A stretch of DNA of 64,000 nucleotides from Cellulophaga sp. L1A9 (GCF_009797025.1 NZ_CP047027.1:4774001-4838000), one strand, 5' to 3'. Shown: positions 45,366 to 54,988, counted from the first letter of the stretch. Translations and numbers: made by a program. The notes: a model not told the origin generated them from the letters alone.

Positions 45366-48300
45366 TTATAAATACATTTCTTCATCTCGATTTTTTTCTT
45401 GTCTGATTTGTTCATCAGCATAAGATAAATATTTAGAAGCCCAATCAGAAATTAATGGTATCTGATGATTTTCTATAGATTTGAATAATTCTTTTTTTGC
45501 TTCCAAAAGTGGAACTACTGAACCCGTCCATGAATATGTTCCCATATTTGAACTTAAATGTCTTAGAACATCTTCAATATCACCAAACTCATCAATAAGT
45601 CTTTTTGCGGTTGGATGCCATGTTGAATACTCATTATTATTGTTTCCATAGATTGGTACTAATTCAGCTAAGCGAGAAGGGGCAAGTGGTTGGTTTGATT
45701 TACACCATTCAAATATTGATTCTATATCGCCATCAAATAAAACCCCTATACTTCTTCCAACCCCTCCAATATGAGAACCAAGAATATGTTTTAAACCATA
45801 GAATTTAATATAGTCGTCATCTGTTGAAAGTAAGGCTTTTGATAAATCACTCCAAATCGTATGAAAATGGGTTTCCATAAGAACTTCATAAACTCTTTGG
45901 ACGTCATTGTCAAGATGGTATGAATTTTCCCAAGAAATTGAATCAATTATAGAATTATTGATAAACTTAGCAAACTCTAATTCTTGATTTGAAGACAAAA
46001 TAGAACAGATGGTTTGTGACCATTTGTAGTTATCTAATTGTCTTATTTCTTTTTTGTTAGCTCCTAATCTAAAAATACACTCTTTGAATATGGGTAGCAA
46101 AGAAGCCTTTAACTCATCATTGTTATAACCTAAATTAAAATATAAGTCAAATACCAAGGCGTACCCTTCGTCCCCATAATTGAATAGTTTTTTGCTGAAT
46201 TTTTCAAGTTCTTTTTGATTACAGTGACCAAGTGAATAACTATAACTGAACACATTAAAGTTGTCTAGTTCACATTTAGAACTATCAATTAATTCAAATA
46301 ATAAGTAGAAAAACTCCTTTCCTTTATTGTCAATTGAAAGGAAATAAAAGAGTAGATAATTTAGCTCTGCATTATTTGAAAGTGACTTGTAGAACGCCTC
46401 TTTAATTTCATCACTCGCCTCAGATATGAAGCCACCAAAAACAGAAACGTTTCTATCTTCTTTTTTTAAGTCAAGTACTATTTTTATAGATAGGTCAATA
46501 AATTCATTTAATTTTTTAGGATTGTCACTAATCAGTTCATAAATCCTCTTACCAAAGTGATAGGAATATATTTGTTGATTGGTATAAAATATTGGAAAAT
46601 GGGATTCCCATGAAATTTCTTCATTAATAAATTCATCAGCTAGTTCGATTATAGCTACTTTAACTTTCTCGCTAGAATAAGATTCATCATTATCCAAATG
46701 ATAAGAATTTGAAATTGTACTGTATCTAGTTTTGAAATCTGTTTTTGTTAAAGACTTAATGAGAGCCTCCATATTTGCAAGTGACTCCTCTGTTAAATGC
46801 GCTTTTTCATATTTTCTAGCAAATTTCAATCCTTTCAGTCCTTCGTCCCAATCATTTTCTTTGATAATAGCTATTTCTTTAATGAAAGGAATTATAATGT
46901 GACCTAGTCTGGCATTACAGATTGACCTTACGCTATTAGCAATCGAATCACTTGCAAATTTTGAATTACTATCATCTGATTTAATTATTGATGTCAGTTT
47001 TGTTAAAATATTAGTCCAGTACTCACTTATCTCTGCCCAACTTGGTTGATAATCAATCAGCTTTTTACTTCCCTGACTTTCAGACCCTCCCATTCTGCTA
47101 AAATGACCGAAATCTAATCCAGATTTCATTGCTCTAATTGCGAGCTCATAATATTCCTGATTACCTTTATTTAACCCCCATTGAATTATTTCCCAACGTT
47201 CTTGAAGGTTGGCTTCTGTTCCTGCTAAATAAATTTTGAATAAATGAAGAAATTGACCAGTGGCATTATTTGACCAAGTTTCGTTTTCAGCTATTGCAAA
47301 GGAAAATAACACTTTCGCACTTTCATTAAAGGTTCTTCTGTCAAAGCATAACTTTTCAAGAACCCAAACAATATTTCTCCTTCCCGTATCTATTTTTAGT
47401 AATTCATCTTTTGTTTTATTTGAGAAAAGTCTCACCAAGTTTTGAGAAACGGCTACTGGATTCACTTCAACAAATGAGCGGAAGAGGCGTGAACCCAGCT
47501 CTGAATTTAAAACTTCCGCATTATCGAAAGGGCTTTGAGGCCCTACAATTTTGTCAATGATTAAAACAGCTTTATCGTTATAACCGAGATACTTCATTTG
47601 TTCGGCTATAGCTTCCGAAAGATTTTTTCTATCAGGGTCTTCTAATTTGGCAATATTTGTAATTACATTTAGAAGCCTATCGGGTGTGCATGGTTCAAGC
47701 CATTCTTGAGCCAAGGACATTGCTAGTGGAAAAGGTCGTAGACCTATTAATCTTCCTTTTCGTTCAAATATTTCTCGTTTTAAAAAATGTGAGCATGTAT
47801 CATGAAATTCATTAATTTTTATCTGATCTTCTCCGGTTAAACTTGTGATGTTTATATCTGTTGCAATAAATTCAAGTTGTGATTTTAATTCATCTTCAAT
47901 TCCAAAATAATTAAAGATAGAACATGATTTTAGGATTGTTCTAGACCTTTCATTTTGTCCTTTTGCTCCAAGAAGTTTATCAAGAAGTTCTTTATCATCT
48001 AGTTTTCCAATAAATTTTTCTCCATTTTTTATACTCTCTCCAATAAGAACCGCCATTAAAGGTATCCCCTGAGAAAATTCTTTGATTTTCTCGATATTGT
48101 CTTTCCCCAGTACCTCAAAATCTTCTGTTAAAATCTGTTCAACAATTGATGATAAATCTTCTTTTTTAATTAGAATATAGTTTACTCCATTTATCTTGTC
48201 TTGCTCAAGCTCTTCAGGATTAGAATCAATTGTAATTAGCGAAATGATATTGTTCTCATTTTGAATGAAATGAAGAAGTTGTCTGTGCAGTGTTCTTGAA

Positions 48301-49208
48301 CAATTATCTAAAATAACTATCCTGTCTTCCTTTTCTTTTGTAAGCTTTGTGAAAATTGACTGATAATCAGCGCTGGAATCGTAATTACAGTTTAGATAAA
48401 GAACTCTACTATTTAGATTGATTAATTCTTCCGATTCATTTGCTCTAAATGCTTCAAGTAATATTCTGGTTTTACCTAAGCCCGATAAACCAATTAGCCG
48501 TATACTTTCATTTGGTTTTTTAATCCCGTTTTTTATTTGACTAGTAATCTTATTTATTATCTCATTCTCATGATATTTTTGAGATGTATTTGTTAAAGAT
48601 TTCCAGTCTTGCCATACTGCCAATGGTTTATATCTATCTTTTTGATGTTGAAGCGCGAAAATTGCCGTTTCTTTTAAAGCCCCAGTTAAGCCAGAGATTA
48701 ATTGACCATGAGCTTTTTCTTTGTCGTTATATTGGGATGAGTATTTATATTCTAATGGAAACCTTAAATGCTTTAAGTCAAAAGGTATGTTGTCGGGATT
48801 TTCATTGGGAGAGCCATATGAGTTATTAAGTACACCTATTATCTTTTCTTCACCAATAGCTTCATATGCAATACCATATTCATAAAAAACATTGTTATTT
48901 TGAAATGGTTTGTATTTATCTCCTGTTATTTTTCTAAGAAATTGTTTGAAACGATTAACGTGATTTACAACAGATAAGTCCGCGATAAAAATGTCACAAC
49001 TTGGAATTCTTTCGTCTGCAATTTTTGCAGCAACCTGCACAGAGCCTGATTCTCCTGTTATACCCTCTTGTATGATGAATTCAACACCCTTTAGTTCAGG
49101 TTTGTTTTTAAGTTTCTTGACTGACTTTTTTATGCAATCTAGAATGAAGTACTTGTTGTATTTCGAATCTGTTGTCATCTGCCAAGAAAAGAATATTTTT
49201 ACTTTCAT
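45366..49208 (-). CDS. TIR-like/STAND NTPase, candidate NLR-type defence protein
   Basis: 1280 residues. Residues 1-185 form a TIR-like nucleotide-binding domain: KIFFSWQ start, CDIFIADLSVVN, NNNVFYEYG with E110 at the putative catalytic place, and IPFDLKHLRFPL. A STAND/AAA-type NTPase follows: Walker A GLSGLGKT (240-247), Walker B RIVILD (D301), GIP (381-383, the GxP motif of STAND proteins). From about 450 to the end the chain looks like helical repeats with no named domain. This three-part plan (effector, oligomerising NTPase, sensor) is that of bacterial NLR/Avs-like anti-phage proteins: the sensor recognises a phage component and the TIR-like domain cleaves NAD-type nucleotides or makes a signal. 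Function is inferred from architecture. It stands alone between cassette-like borders. Confidence 0.8.
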   Translation of the reverse strand: MKVKIFFSWQMTTDSKYNKYFILDCIKKSVKKLKNKPELKGVEFIIQEGITGESGSVQVAAKIADERIPSCDIFIADLSVVNHVNRFKQFLRKITGDKYKPFQNNNVFYEYGIAYEAIGEEKIIGVLNNSYGSPNENPDNIPFDLKHLRFPLEYKYSSQYNDKEKAHGQLISGLTGALKETAIFALQHQKDRYKPLAVWQDWKSLTNTSQKYHENEIINKITSQIKNGIKKPNESIRLIGLSGLGKTRILLEAFRANESEELINLNSRVLYLNCNYDSSADYQSIFTKLTKEKEDRIVILDNCSRTLHRQLLHFIQNENNIISLITIDSNPEELEQDKINGVNYILIKKEDLSSIVEQILTEDFEVLGKDNIEKIKEFSQGIPLMAVLIGESIKNGEKFIGKLDDKELLDKLLGAKGQNERSRTILKSCSIFNYFGIEDELKSQLEFIATDINITSLTGEDQIKINEFHDTCSHFLKREIFERKGRLIGLRPFPLAMSLAQEWLEPCTPDRLLNVITNIAKLEDPDRKNLSEAIAEQMKYLGYNDKAVLIIDKIVGPQSPFDNAEVLNSELGSRLFRSFVEVNPVAVSQNLVRLFSNKTKDELLKIDTGRRNIVWVLEKLCFDRRTFNESAKVLFSFAIAENETWSNNATGQFLHLFKIYLAGTEANLQERWEIIQWGLNKGNQEYYELAIRAMKSGLDFGHFSRMGGSESQGSKKLIDYQPSWAEISEYWTNILTKLTSIIKSDDSNSKFASDSIANSVRSICNARLGHIIIPFIKEIAIIKENDWDEGLKGLKFARKYEKAHLTEESLANMEALIKSLTKTDFKTRYSTISNSYHLDNDESYSSEKVKVAIIELADEFINEEISWESHFPIFYTNQQIYSYHFGKRIYELISDNPKKLNEFIDLSIKIVLDLKKEDRNVSVFGGFISEASDEIKEAFYKSLSNNAELNYLLFYFLSIDNKGKEFFYLLFELIDSSKCELDNFNVFSYSYSLGHCNQKELEKFSKKLFNYGDEGYALVFDLYFNLGYNNDELKASLLPIFKECIFRLGANKKEIRQLDNYKWSQTICSILSSNQELEFAKFINNSIIDSISWENSYHLDNDVQRVYEVLMETHFHTIWSDLSKALLSTDDDYIKFYGLKHILGSHIGGVGRSIGVLFDGDIESIFEWCKSNQPLAPSRLAELVPIYGNNNNEYSTWHPTAKRLIDEFGDIEDVLRHLSSNMGTYSWTGSVVPLLEAKKELFKSIENHQIPLISDWASKYLSYADEQIRQEKNRDEEMYL

Positions 49209-49249
49209 ATTTCAGTTCTAGCTTTATTAATGGGTTTTTTCTGCATGAA

Positions 49250-49500
49250 ACTCAACATACGCATAACCGTATGTTTACTGTTTTGTTTACTATTTCTATT
49301 AAAACCGCATACATACGGTTACTCCATTTATATGCTACTTTTTAAATATAGCAATCCCAATACCCAAATTAAGGCGTGGCGAAAACTACATAAAAACTTG
49401 TGGGGGAATTATTACATTGCTAATATAAAACATAATCCTATTCCAAACCTTGCGGGTTTCCGCAGAAGTGAAAAAAAAGTTTGAAAATGTAAAAATATGA
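49250..49500. repeat. Cassette-border element, diverged copy C
   Basis: Begins ACTCAAC and the hairpin ACATACG-CATAAC-CGTATGT. Downstream it resembles copies A and B with many changes: ATAGCAATCCCAATACCC, GTGGGGGAATTATTACATTG, CCTTGCGGGTTTCCGCAGAAGTG. It covers most of the 356-base gap 49209-49564; a short frame through it is not a gene. Confidence 0.65.
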
Positions 49501-49564
49501 TCACCAATTAAGAGAGCAATGGTGTGTTTTTTTACCTGAATTGGTTGATAGTACTGGGCTCCTT

Positions 49565-50251
49565 TTATTCCTTTTCAGCGGTTGTATAAAATTGGTCCCA
49601 TTGTAAAATTTCGTAGGCTTTGGCATCTTTAAAAATATTTTTTGCCATGGCCTGCCCTAGAACATGCACCGGAATTCCACGGTATTTGCGTAATCCTCCT
49701 CTAAGAAAAGGCTTTAAAAGTGGCCAAACTTTTAAGGTAATGGCTTGAGCCATTCCGTACCTGTTGGTTGGCGTTAAAATCATTGAAGGTTGAAAAACAC
49801 TTAATCGCTCAAAATTTAAAGCTTTTAATTCTTCTACTAGTTCGCCTTTTGTTCTTAAATAAAAGGATTTAGATTTAGAACTTATGTCTACCGAAGCTAG
49901 TAATTCAAAATGTTGAATGCCTGCTTTTTTACAGGCTGTAGCAAAATTCAGTACCGCTGTTTTATCAATTTTTATAAATTCTTCTTTACTCACTTTTGAG
50001 GGTTCACCAACGCCTAAAGTACAAATGGCTGCAGTGTGTCCCTGTAAATACTCCTGGTACGAGGCGGTATCGAAGATGCTTATTTTATGCTGTTGTACAA
50101 AAGCTGCATTTATATTAGGAATAGGGGTTCTCCCCAGTACTGTTAACCGACTGATGTACTTTTCTTGCAGTAAGGCTTGTAAGGTTTCTGTACCCACAGC
50201 ACCACTTGCCCCTAACATTACTATGGCTGTTTGATTGGATTTTAAAGTCAT
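49565..50251 (-). CDS. NAD(P)-binding atypical SDR (NmrA/epimerase-like)
   Basis: 228 residues from the ATG at 50251, just before the nucleotide motif MLGASGAVG (GxxGxxG); the frame extends to 50344 without fold-relevant residues. A small atypical SDR like YwnB/oxidoreductase HTATIP2-type: ALLQEKYISRLTVLGR, AICTLGVGEPSK, HFELLASVDISSKSKSFYLRTKGELVEEL. Cofactor binding is clear, substrate unknown. Clustered with an SRPBCC protein and a Crp/Fnr regulator on the same strand. Confidence 0.85.
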   Translation of the reverse strand: MTLKSNQTAIVMLGASGAVGTETLQALLQEKYISRLTVLGRTPIPNINAAFVQQHKISIFDTASYQEYLQGHTAAICTLGVGEPSKVSKEEFIKIDKTAVLNFATACKKAGIQHFELLASVDISSKSKSFYLRTKGELVEELKALNFERLSVFQPSMILTPTNRYGMAQAITLKVWPLLKPFLRGGLRKYRGIPVHVLGQAMAKNIFKDAKAYEILQWDQFYTTAEKE

Positions 50252-50421
50252 TGCTTTCTTTTGTTCGCTTGAAATTATTATAGCCTTGGAGGAAACAGTT
50301 CTTGATCTAAAAATTGCAGATGTATAGGGACTGCTTTTCAGCATACAATATACTCTAATTTCGCAACAAACGGCTCCTACAACTTCTAAATCACTTTTGC
50401 TTCTTTACCGTCTAGCGGTAA

Positions 50422-51252
50422 TTATTTCTGCTCTATTTGCTGCTGCCAATTAGCAAGAAGTTGCTCCCCTGTTTTGCTAAACTTCCCTCTAAGAATTGGG
50501 TGAAGCAACCAGTTTTGGAATTTCTTTTTATACTCAAATTCAAAGACCATTATTACTTTTGTTTGCGTCTCATCAATTACCTCCATTTTCCAGTTTCCTT
50601 TCAAGTTTTTAAAAGGATAAGGATAATCGGGAACAGCAGTAAGCACTTCAAAAGTATATTCCGCTTCTTCCACCCATTTAGAACAAGTTTCTGTCCACCT
50701 ATCTTTTCCGTGGCTACAACTGCGAACCATCCCCTCCCCTTTACCAGAGATTACTTTAACAGCATCAATATTTGGTGCTACGACATGGTAATTTGCTACG
50801 TCAGAGATAACTTTCCAAACGTTTTGCTTACTAGCTTTAAAAGTTCTTTCGAAGCTTAATTGTTTCCTCCCCTTTTTAGAGTTATGGTCTGTTTGCTCAA
50901 GTGCTTTCGCTTGGTTGATTGCCATAAATAAAACAATCAAGGCCACCACAGCAATCGTACTGTTTCCTGTTCTTGAAATTTCAAATGGGTGAAAAATTAA
51001 AAGGATACAGCTCGCTAGAATCCAAAGGAAATCCTGAATAATTATCGCTAATACACCCAATGGTTTTTGCCTTTTCATTTCATAAACAATGAGGAAAGAA
51101 AATAAAATTAGCGCGGTACCTATAATCCAAAATACAGCGGTATTAGCGCTGTCAAACAAATGAGCAATCTGTTTGTTTTTGGCGACTAATAGAATGCCTG
51201 AGAGTCCTGAAAATAGCGCGTTAAGCCGAAGTGATTTTTGCAATTGATTCAT
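50422..51252 (-). CDS. Four-helix membrane domain fused to SRPBCC domain
   Basis: 276 residues from the ATG at 51252 (MNQLQKSLRL). Residues 1-125 contain four transmembrane helices; 135-276 form an SRPBCC/START-like lipid-binding domain (LSFERTFKASKQNVWKVISDVANY, then VFEFEYKKKFQNWLLHPILRGKF). The fusion tethers a lipid or polyketide-binding cavity to the inner membrane. It starts 54 bases after the Crp/Fnr gene and is probably co-transcribed with it. Confidence 0.8.
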   Translation of the reverse strand: MNQLQKSLRLNALFSGLSGILLVAKNKQIAHLFDSANTAVFWIIGTALILFSFLIVYEMKRQKPLGVLAIIIQDFLWILASCILLIFHPFEISRTGNSTIAVVALIVLFMAINQAKALEQTDHNSKKGRKQLSFERTFKASKQNVWKVISDVANYHVVAPNIDAVKVISGKGEGMVRSCSHGKDRWTETCSKWVEEAEYTFEVLTAVPDYPYPFKNLKGNWKMEVIDETQTKVIMVFEFEYKKKFQNWLLHPILRGKFSKTGEQLLANWQQQIEQK

Positions 51253-51306
51253 CTTAGAATTTTTAACAAAGTTCTTAAGTGTGAAGCAATTTTCTCTTGA
51301 CAAATG

Positions 51307-51885
51307 TTAGGAAATTGGGTTGACTAGATTTTTTCTGAGTCTGCTTAATGATTCAGGAGCAATCCCTATCATGGACGCAATATAGTGAAGAGGAACATAC
51401 TGAAAAAGCTCAGGTTCTTCTTCCATTAAGTTTTCAAACCTTTCTTTCGCGGTAGTATGTAATTGCGAAAACATACTTTTCTCTAGCAAAGCAAAAGAAT
51501 GCGCCAAAAGTAAATTGTCAAATTCAAGCCATTTTGGTTCCGTTTTACAGAGTTCCATATGTTTCTCTCTACTGATGACATATAGGGTACAATCAGTAAT
51601 AGCCTGAATATTCCAAAAATTTGGGGTTTGAAAAACGAAGCTGGACACCGAAGTAATAAATTTTCCGCTACTTCCTATCCAAAAGCTAATTTCTTTTCCA
51701 TCGGCAATGTCATACATTCTAAGATACCCCGTCGCTATAAAAGCCATTTCTCGGCATACTTTTCCTGACTGCAGCACGTATTCATTTTTCTTAATTTCAA
51801 CCTTTTCAAATTTGGACAAAACCCTTTCTAAGGATTCCTTGTCCATACTAACTTGTTTTGTGATACAGTCTTCAAGTAGTTTCAT
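51307..51885 (-). CDS. Crp/Fnr-family transcriptional regulator
   Basis: 192 residues. Beta-roll sensor at about 15-115 (VEIKKNEYVLQSGKVCREM, YLRMYDIADGKEISFWIG) and a short C-terminal helix-turn-helix (HYIASMIGIAPESLSRLRKNL). Similar in size and layout to the regulator at 20035 but clearly diverged. Likely controls the SRPBCC and SDR genes that follow on the same strand. Confidence 0.9.
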   Translation of the reverse strand: MKLLEDCITKQVSMDKESLERVLSKFEKVEIKKNEYVLQSGKVCREMAFIATGYLRMYDIADGKEISFWIGSSGKFITSVSSFVFQTPNFWNIQAITDCTLYVISREKHMELCKTEPKWLEFDNLLLAHSFALLEKSMFSQLHTTAKERFENLMEEEPELFQYVPLHYIASMIGIAPESLSRLRKNLVNPIS

Positions 51886-52054
51886 TATCTAAGTACCGTC
51901 AAGGGTGGGTATAGGGTTAATTGCTTGGTTTAAACAACTAAACTAGCAAATAATTTTTTAGGGTGCTATCTACTGGGGCAAACTTTCAAATGTTCGTGCT
52001 GCCATTTCTTCTTGTTTCGGTTTTTTTACCTGCCTGGCGGCGTGCGCTTTCGTA

Positions 52055-52426
52055 TTAAAAAAGCTTATTCATTTTGAATACGGACATAAAAATGAGCATT
52101 CCTAGTGTCGCCAATACATGAAGTCCAAAACCCACATAATTTATGACTTTTACATAGGTATTGGTAGAATACCCTATGATGGAATACAGAGCGAATATTA
52201 AAATACAGGCTTCTACACATAATGCACATGCTTCTCTAAATTCAAAATAATGCTCTTGTATGTTCAGATTTTTGTTGATCCAAAAAATAAGTATCCCTGC
52301 TACAACAATTGCATTTAAATAAGAAATAAAAAGAGTGGTCTTTTCCATTTTATATCCAAGGATAGGGGCGGCTAAATGGCAAAGTAAAATTAGAACTATT
52401 ACTACGTTTACAGTGCTGTCATTCAT
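52055..52426 (-). CDS. Small four-helix membrane protein
   Basis: 123 residues with four transmembrane helices and two cysteines (ALCVEACILI) in the third helix. No family recognised. It is a free-standing gene; the 168 bases to the Crp gene contain a degenerate CCTGCCTGGCGGC element near 52031. Confidence 0.6.
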   Translation of the reverse strand: MNDSTVNVVIVLILLCHLAAPILGYKMEKTTLFISYLNAIVVAGILIFWINKNLNIQEHYFEFREACALCVEACILIFALYSIIGYSTNTYVKVINYVGFGLHVLATLGMLIFMSVFKMNKLF

Positions 52427-52581
52427 AACTTATAATTGGTATTTTCTATTTTTTTCGCTTGTAGGTACCATACCGCTAACCGTAAAATTATTCTAATCGT
52501 TGTTCGTTATGTCAAAACAGGAACTACCCAATTTCTTTAGTACGATACGTTGTTTTCGGTGATGAGCAGAAGTCCTTTAAA

Positions 52582-54150
52582 CTACCAATCTATAGGGAAA
52601 TAATCTTTTAAGAATTTACCTGCCCAATGCTTTCCAGTATTAATGCCATCAAATAAAGGATCCATAACCCGTGCAGCACCATCAACAATATCTAATGGTG
52701 GTTGAAAATCTTGCTCTTCTTGCTTCTTCTTTGCCAAGGCAGCAGGATCTTCATCGGTGACCCAACCCGTATCTACCGCATTCATAAAAATACCTTGCTT
52801 GGCTAAATCGCCTGCAGCCGTATGGGTTAACATGTTTAAAGCCGCTTTTGCCATATTGGTATGCGGATGGCGCGATTCTTTAAAAGCACGGTGGAATTTG
52901 CCTTCCATTGCCGTAACATTTATAATATGTTTTTGCCCTGTAGGATTCTTTTTCATCACCTCTGCCAATCGGTTACACAAGACAAAAGGCGCTACCGCAT
53001 TCACCAACTGTACTTCTATCATTTCTGTAGTTTCTATTTCACCCAATTTCAAACGCCAGCTGTTGGTATTTCGTAAATCTACCTGCTGCAAATCGGCATC
53101 CAACTCCCCTTCCGGGAATACTTCTTTGGCTACTAAAGCATTATCAAAACTATAGGGTATCTGCGAGAGTTGCGCCGAAGCTCGTAGTCCTATTCCTGGT
53201 TCTGGACCATGCCACGTCACTGGCATATTCTGGTTCGGAGACGCCGTAGTGGTTAGTTGCGTTAACTCTTCTAAACAACTGTTATGATCTTGCAATAGTT
53301 CTTGTGCAAACTTAGGTAGCGTTGCTATCGGTTGTTCTTCATTGGCCATTAAATGGTGGTAGAACCCTGCTGGCCTGCGTACCGTTTGTGCGGCATTATT
53401 AATTAGAATATCTAAATGGTCATACTGCTGTTCTATAAAATTACAGAAGATTTCTACACTAGGAATATGACGCAAATCTAATCCGTGAATTTTTAAGCGG
53501 TGCCCCCATTCCATAAAATCGGCCTCTTTGGAAAACCGTAAAGCAGAATCTACAGGAAAGCGCGTAGTTGCAATAACGGTTGCTCCGCCACGCAATAACA
53601 TTAAGGTGATATGATAGCCTATTTTTAAGCGAGAGCCGGTAATGACCGCCACTTGCCCTTTTACGTTCGCGGATTGGAAACGTTTGGCATAATTAAAATC
53701 GCCACACTCCGTGCACATGGTATCGTAAAAGTGGTGCAGCTTGGTAAAAGATGTTTTGCAGACATAGCAATTACGAGCAATTTCTAATTCTTGCTGTTCT
53801 TTATGTACTAATTCTGATGCTTGTAGTAATTTTGGTGCGGTAAAAATATGCGCTTCTCGTGCATTACGGATGCCGGTATCTTTACGTGCCACACGGTCCA
53901 TCTTATCTTGCTTGCGTTTGTTTGCTTTTTTGGCGTCCTTTTTCCGACGGGAAAACTCGTCTCTATTTGGTCTAGAAAATTGTCCGGTTACTTTAAGGAG
54001 TTCCGTTCTTTGTTCAAGGGGAATATCAAAAATTTGATCCGTATTTTTTACGAGTTGCGCTAATACGGCAATGCATTTTTCTATCTCTTCAGTGGAAATA
54101 GGAGGCGTAATTGAAGGGTCTTCAGCGTTTAATTTCATATAAATCTTCAT
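52582..54150 (-). CDS. Large atypical short-chain dehydrogenase with zinc ribbon
   Basis: 522 residues, an ATG at 54138 being an alternative start. Residues 1-130 are helical and basic ([17 protein letters not shown]). A zinc ribbon CYVCK...CTECG lies at about 135-160, then a Rossmann SDR from about 165: [13 protein letters not shown] (TGxxxxG), DILINNAAQ, and [14 protein letters not shown] where the usual YxxxK should be. The catalytic Tyr position is Thr, while Lys is kept. Homologues with the same HPHTNMAK are, as I recall, found in bacteria and plants, so the change is probably a family trait. Substrate unknown. Probably cytoplasmic. Confidence 0.85.
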   Translation of the reverse strand: MKIYMKLNAEDPSITPPISTEEIEKCIAVLAQLVKNTDQIFDIPLEQRTELLKVTGQFSRPNRDEFSRRKKDAKKANKRKQDKMDRVARKDTGIRNAREAHIFTAPKLLQASELVHKEQQELEIARNCYVCKTSFTKLHHFYDTMCTECGDFNYAKRFQSANVKGQVAVITGSRLKIGYHITLMLLRGGATVIATTRFPVDSALRFSKEADFMEWGHRLKIHGLDLRHIPSVEIFCNFIEQQYDHLDILINNAAQTVRRPAGFYHHLMANEEQPIATLPKFAQELLQDHNSCLEELTQLTTTASPNQNMPVTWHGPEPGIGLRASAQLSQIPYSFDNALVAKEVFPEGELDADLQQVDLRNTNSWRLKLGEIETTEMIEVQLVNAVAPFVLCNRLAEVMKKNPTGQKHIINVTAMEGKFHRAFKESRHPHTNMAKAALNMLTHTAAGDLAKQGIFMNAVDTGWVTDEDPAALAKKKQEEQDFQPPLDIVDGAARVMDPLFDGINTGKHWAGKFLKDYFPIDW

Positions 54151-54209
54151 TTTTTATAAAAAATGAATTAAAAAATCTTACTATACTATGGAGCATTTTC
54201 TGCTGTACT

Positions 54210-54271
54210 AAAACTTCTCGATACTAATTATTCATCCGCTATCGCTACTGCAAAATTCACTCGAAGTGACA
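54210..54271. repeat. Right half of 117-bp repeat, field 2
   Basis: Only the right part is present (AACTTCTCGATACTAATTATTC through CACTCGAAGTGACA); the left arm is missing. A truncated copy at the edge of the second repeat field. Confidence 0.75.
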
Positions 54272-54362
54272 GCGATGTGCTGATTTGTAATTGAGAAGCA
54301 TTAGCACTACTACTCTCTTTATTTAATACTTTATACTTAATACTCGTTACTTATAACTCAAA

Positions 54363-54479
54363 TGTCAGTTCGAGTGATTTTCGATAGAAAATTGTATCGA
54401 GAACTTTTTACTACTCGAGTACTTCTCGATACTAATTACGCAGCCGCTATCGCTACTTCGTAATTCACTCGAAGTGACA
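54363..54479. repeat. 117-bp palindromic repeat, field 2 copy 1
   Basis: Same unit as in field 1, with field-2 marks: TTTTCGATAG in the left half, TAATTACGCAGCCGCTATCG in the right. The left arm retains GAGTGATT like field 1; later field-2 copies have GAGTGGTT. Confidence 0.9.
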
Positions 54480-54561
54480 GCGGTATTCTGATTTGTAAAG
54501 GCCAAATAACTATTACTTTTTTCACTTTGTACTAGTTACTAGTATCTAAATTTCAATTATC

Positions 54562-54820
54562 TGTTCATTTTTTTCATCGATAAAAAAACGAACCAAACCT
54601 GCCTGCCGGCAGGCAGGAAAATCTAGGCTGACGAAACTAAGTCTAAATTTTTCTATCAATCTCCTGAATTTCAGGAACTCGCTTTTAACCATCAAGAAAA
54701 ATAAAACCTAGCGTTAAGCTCAAACAGCCTGAAATTGCTACGGATATTTCAATTCAAATTTTACGACAAATTTTCGATAGGCCGTTTTTTAATTCAACTA
54801 AAAACAGCAATCAGACTTTC
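54562..54820. repeat. 259-bp intergenic repeat, copy 3 of 4
   Basis: Near-identical to the copies at 5052 and 5924, with the intact CCTGCCTGCCGGCAGGCAGG palindrome. Copies 3 and 4 share CCATCAAGAAAAATAAAACC where copies 1 and 2 have AGAGAAAAATAAAACC preceded by ACA. Confidence 0.9.
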
Positions 54821-54871
54821 ATACATTGTACTCTTTACTTAATACTAAGTACTCGTTACATACAACTCAAA

Positions 54872-54988
54872 TGTCAGTTCGAGTGGTTTTCGATAGAAAA
54901 TTGTATCGAGAACCTTTTACTTCTCGAACACTTCTCGATACTAATTACGCCTCCGCTATCGCTACTGCATAATTCACTCGAAGTGACA
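54872..54988. repeat. 117-bp palindromic repeat, field 2 copy 2
   Basis: Full unit directly after the third 259-bp element, as in field 1. Outer stem has GAGTGG, so one more mismatch with the right arm. Confidence 0.9.

Noticed and set aside
49230..49484. 84-codon plus-strand frame upstream of the STAND NTPase
   Set aside because: It lies wholly within a border element and copies A and B have no corresponding frame.
35554..49564. A bona fide integron
   Set aside because: No integrase, no attI, and the border motifs do not match the canonical RYYYAAC/GTTRRRY core consistently; kept only as a cassette-like pattern.
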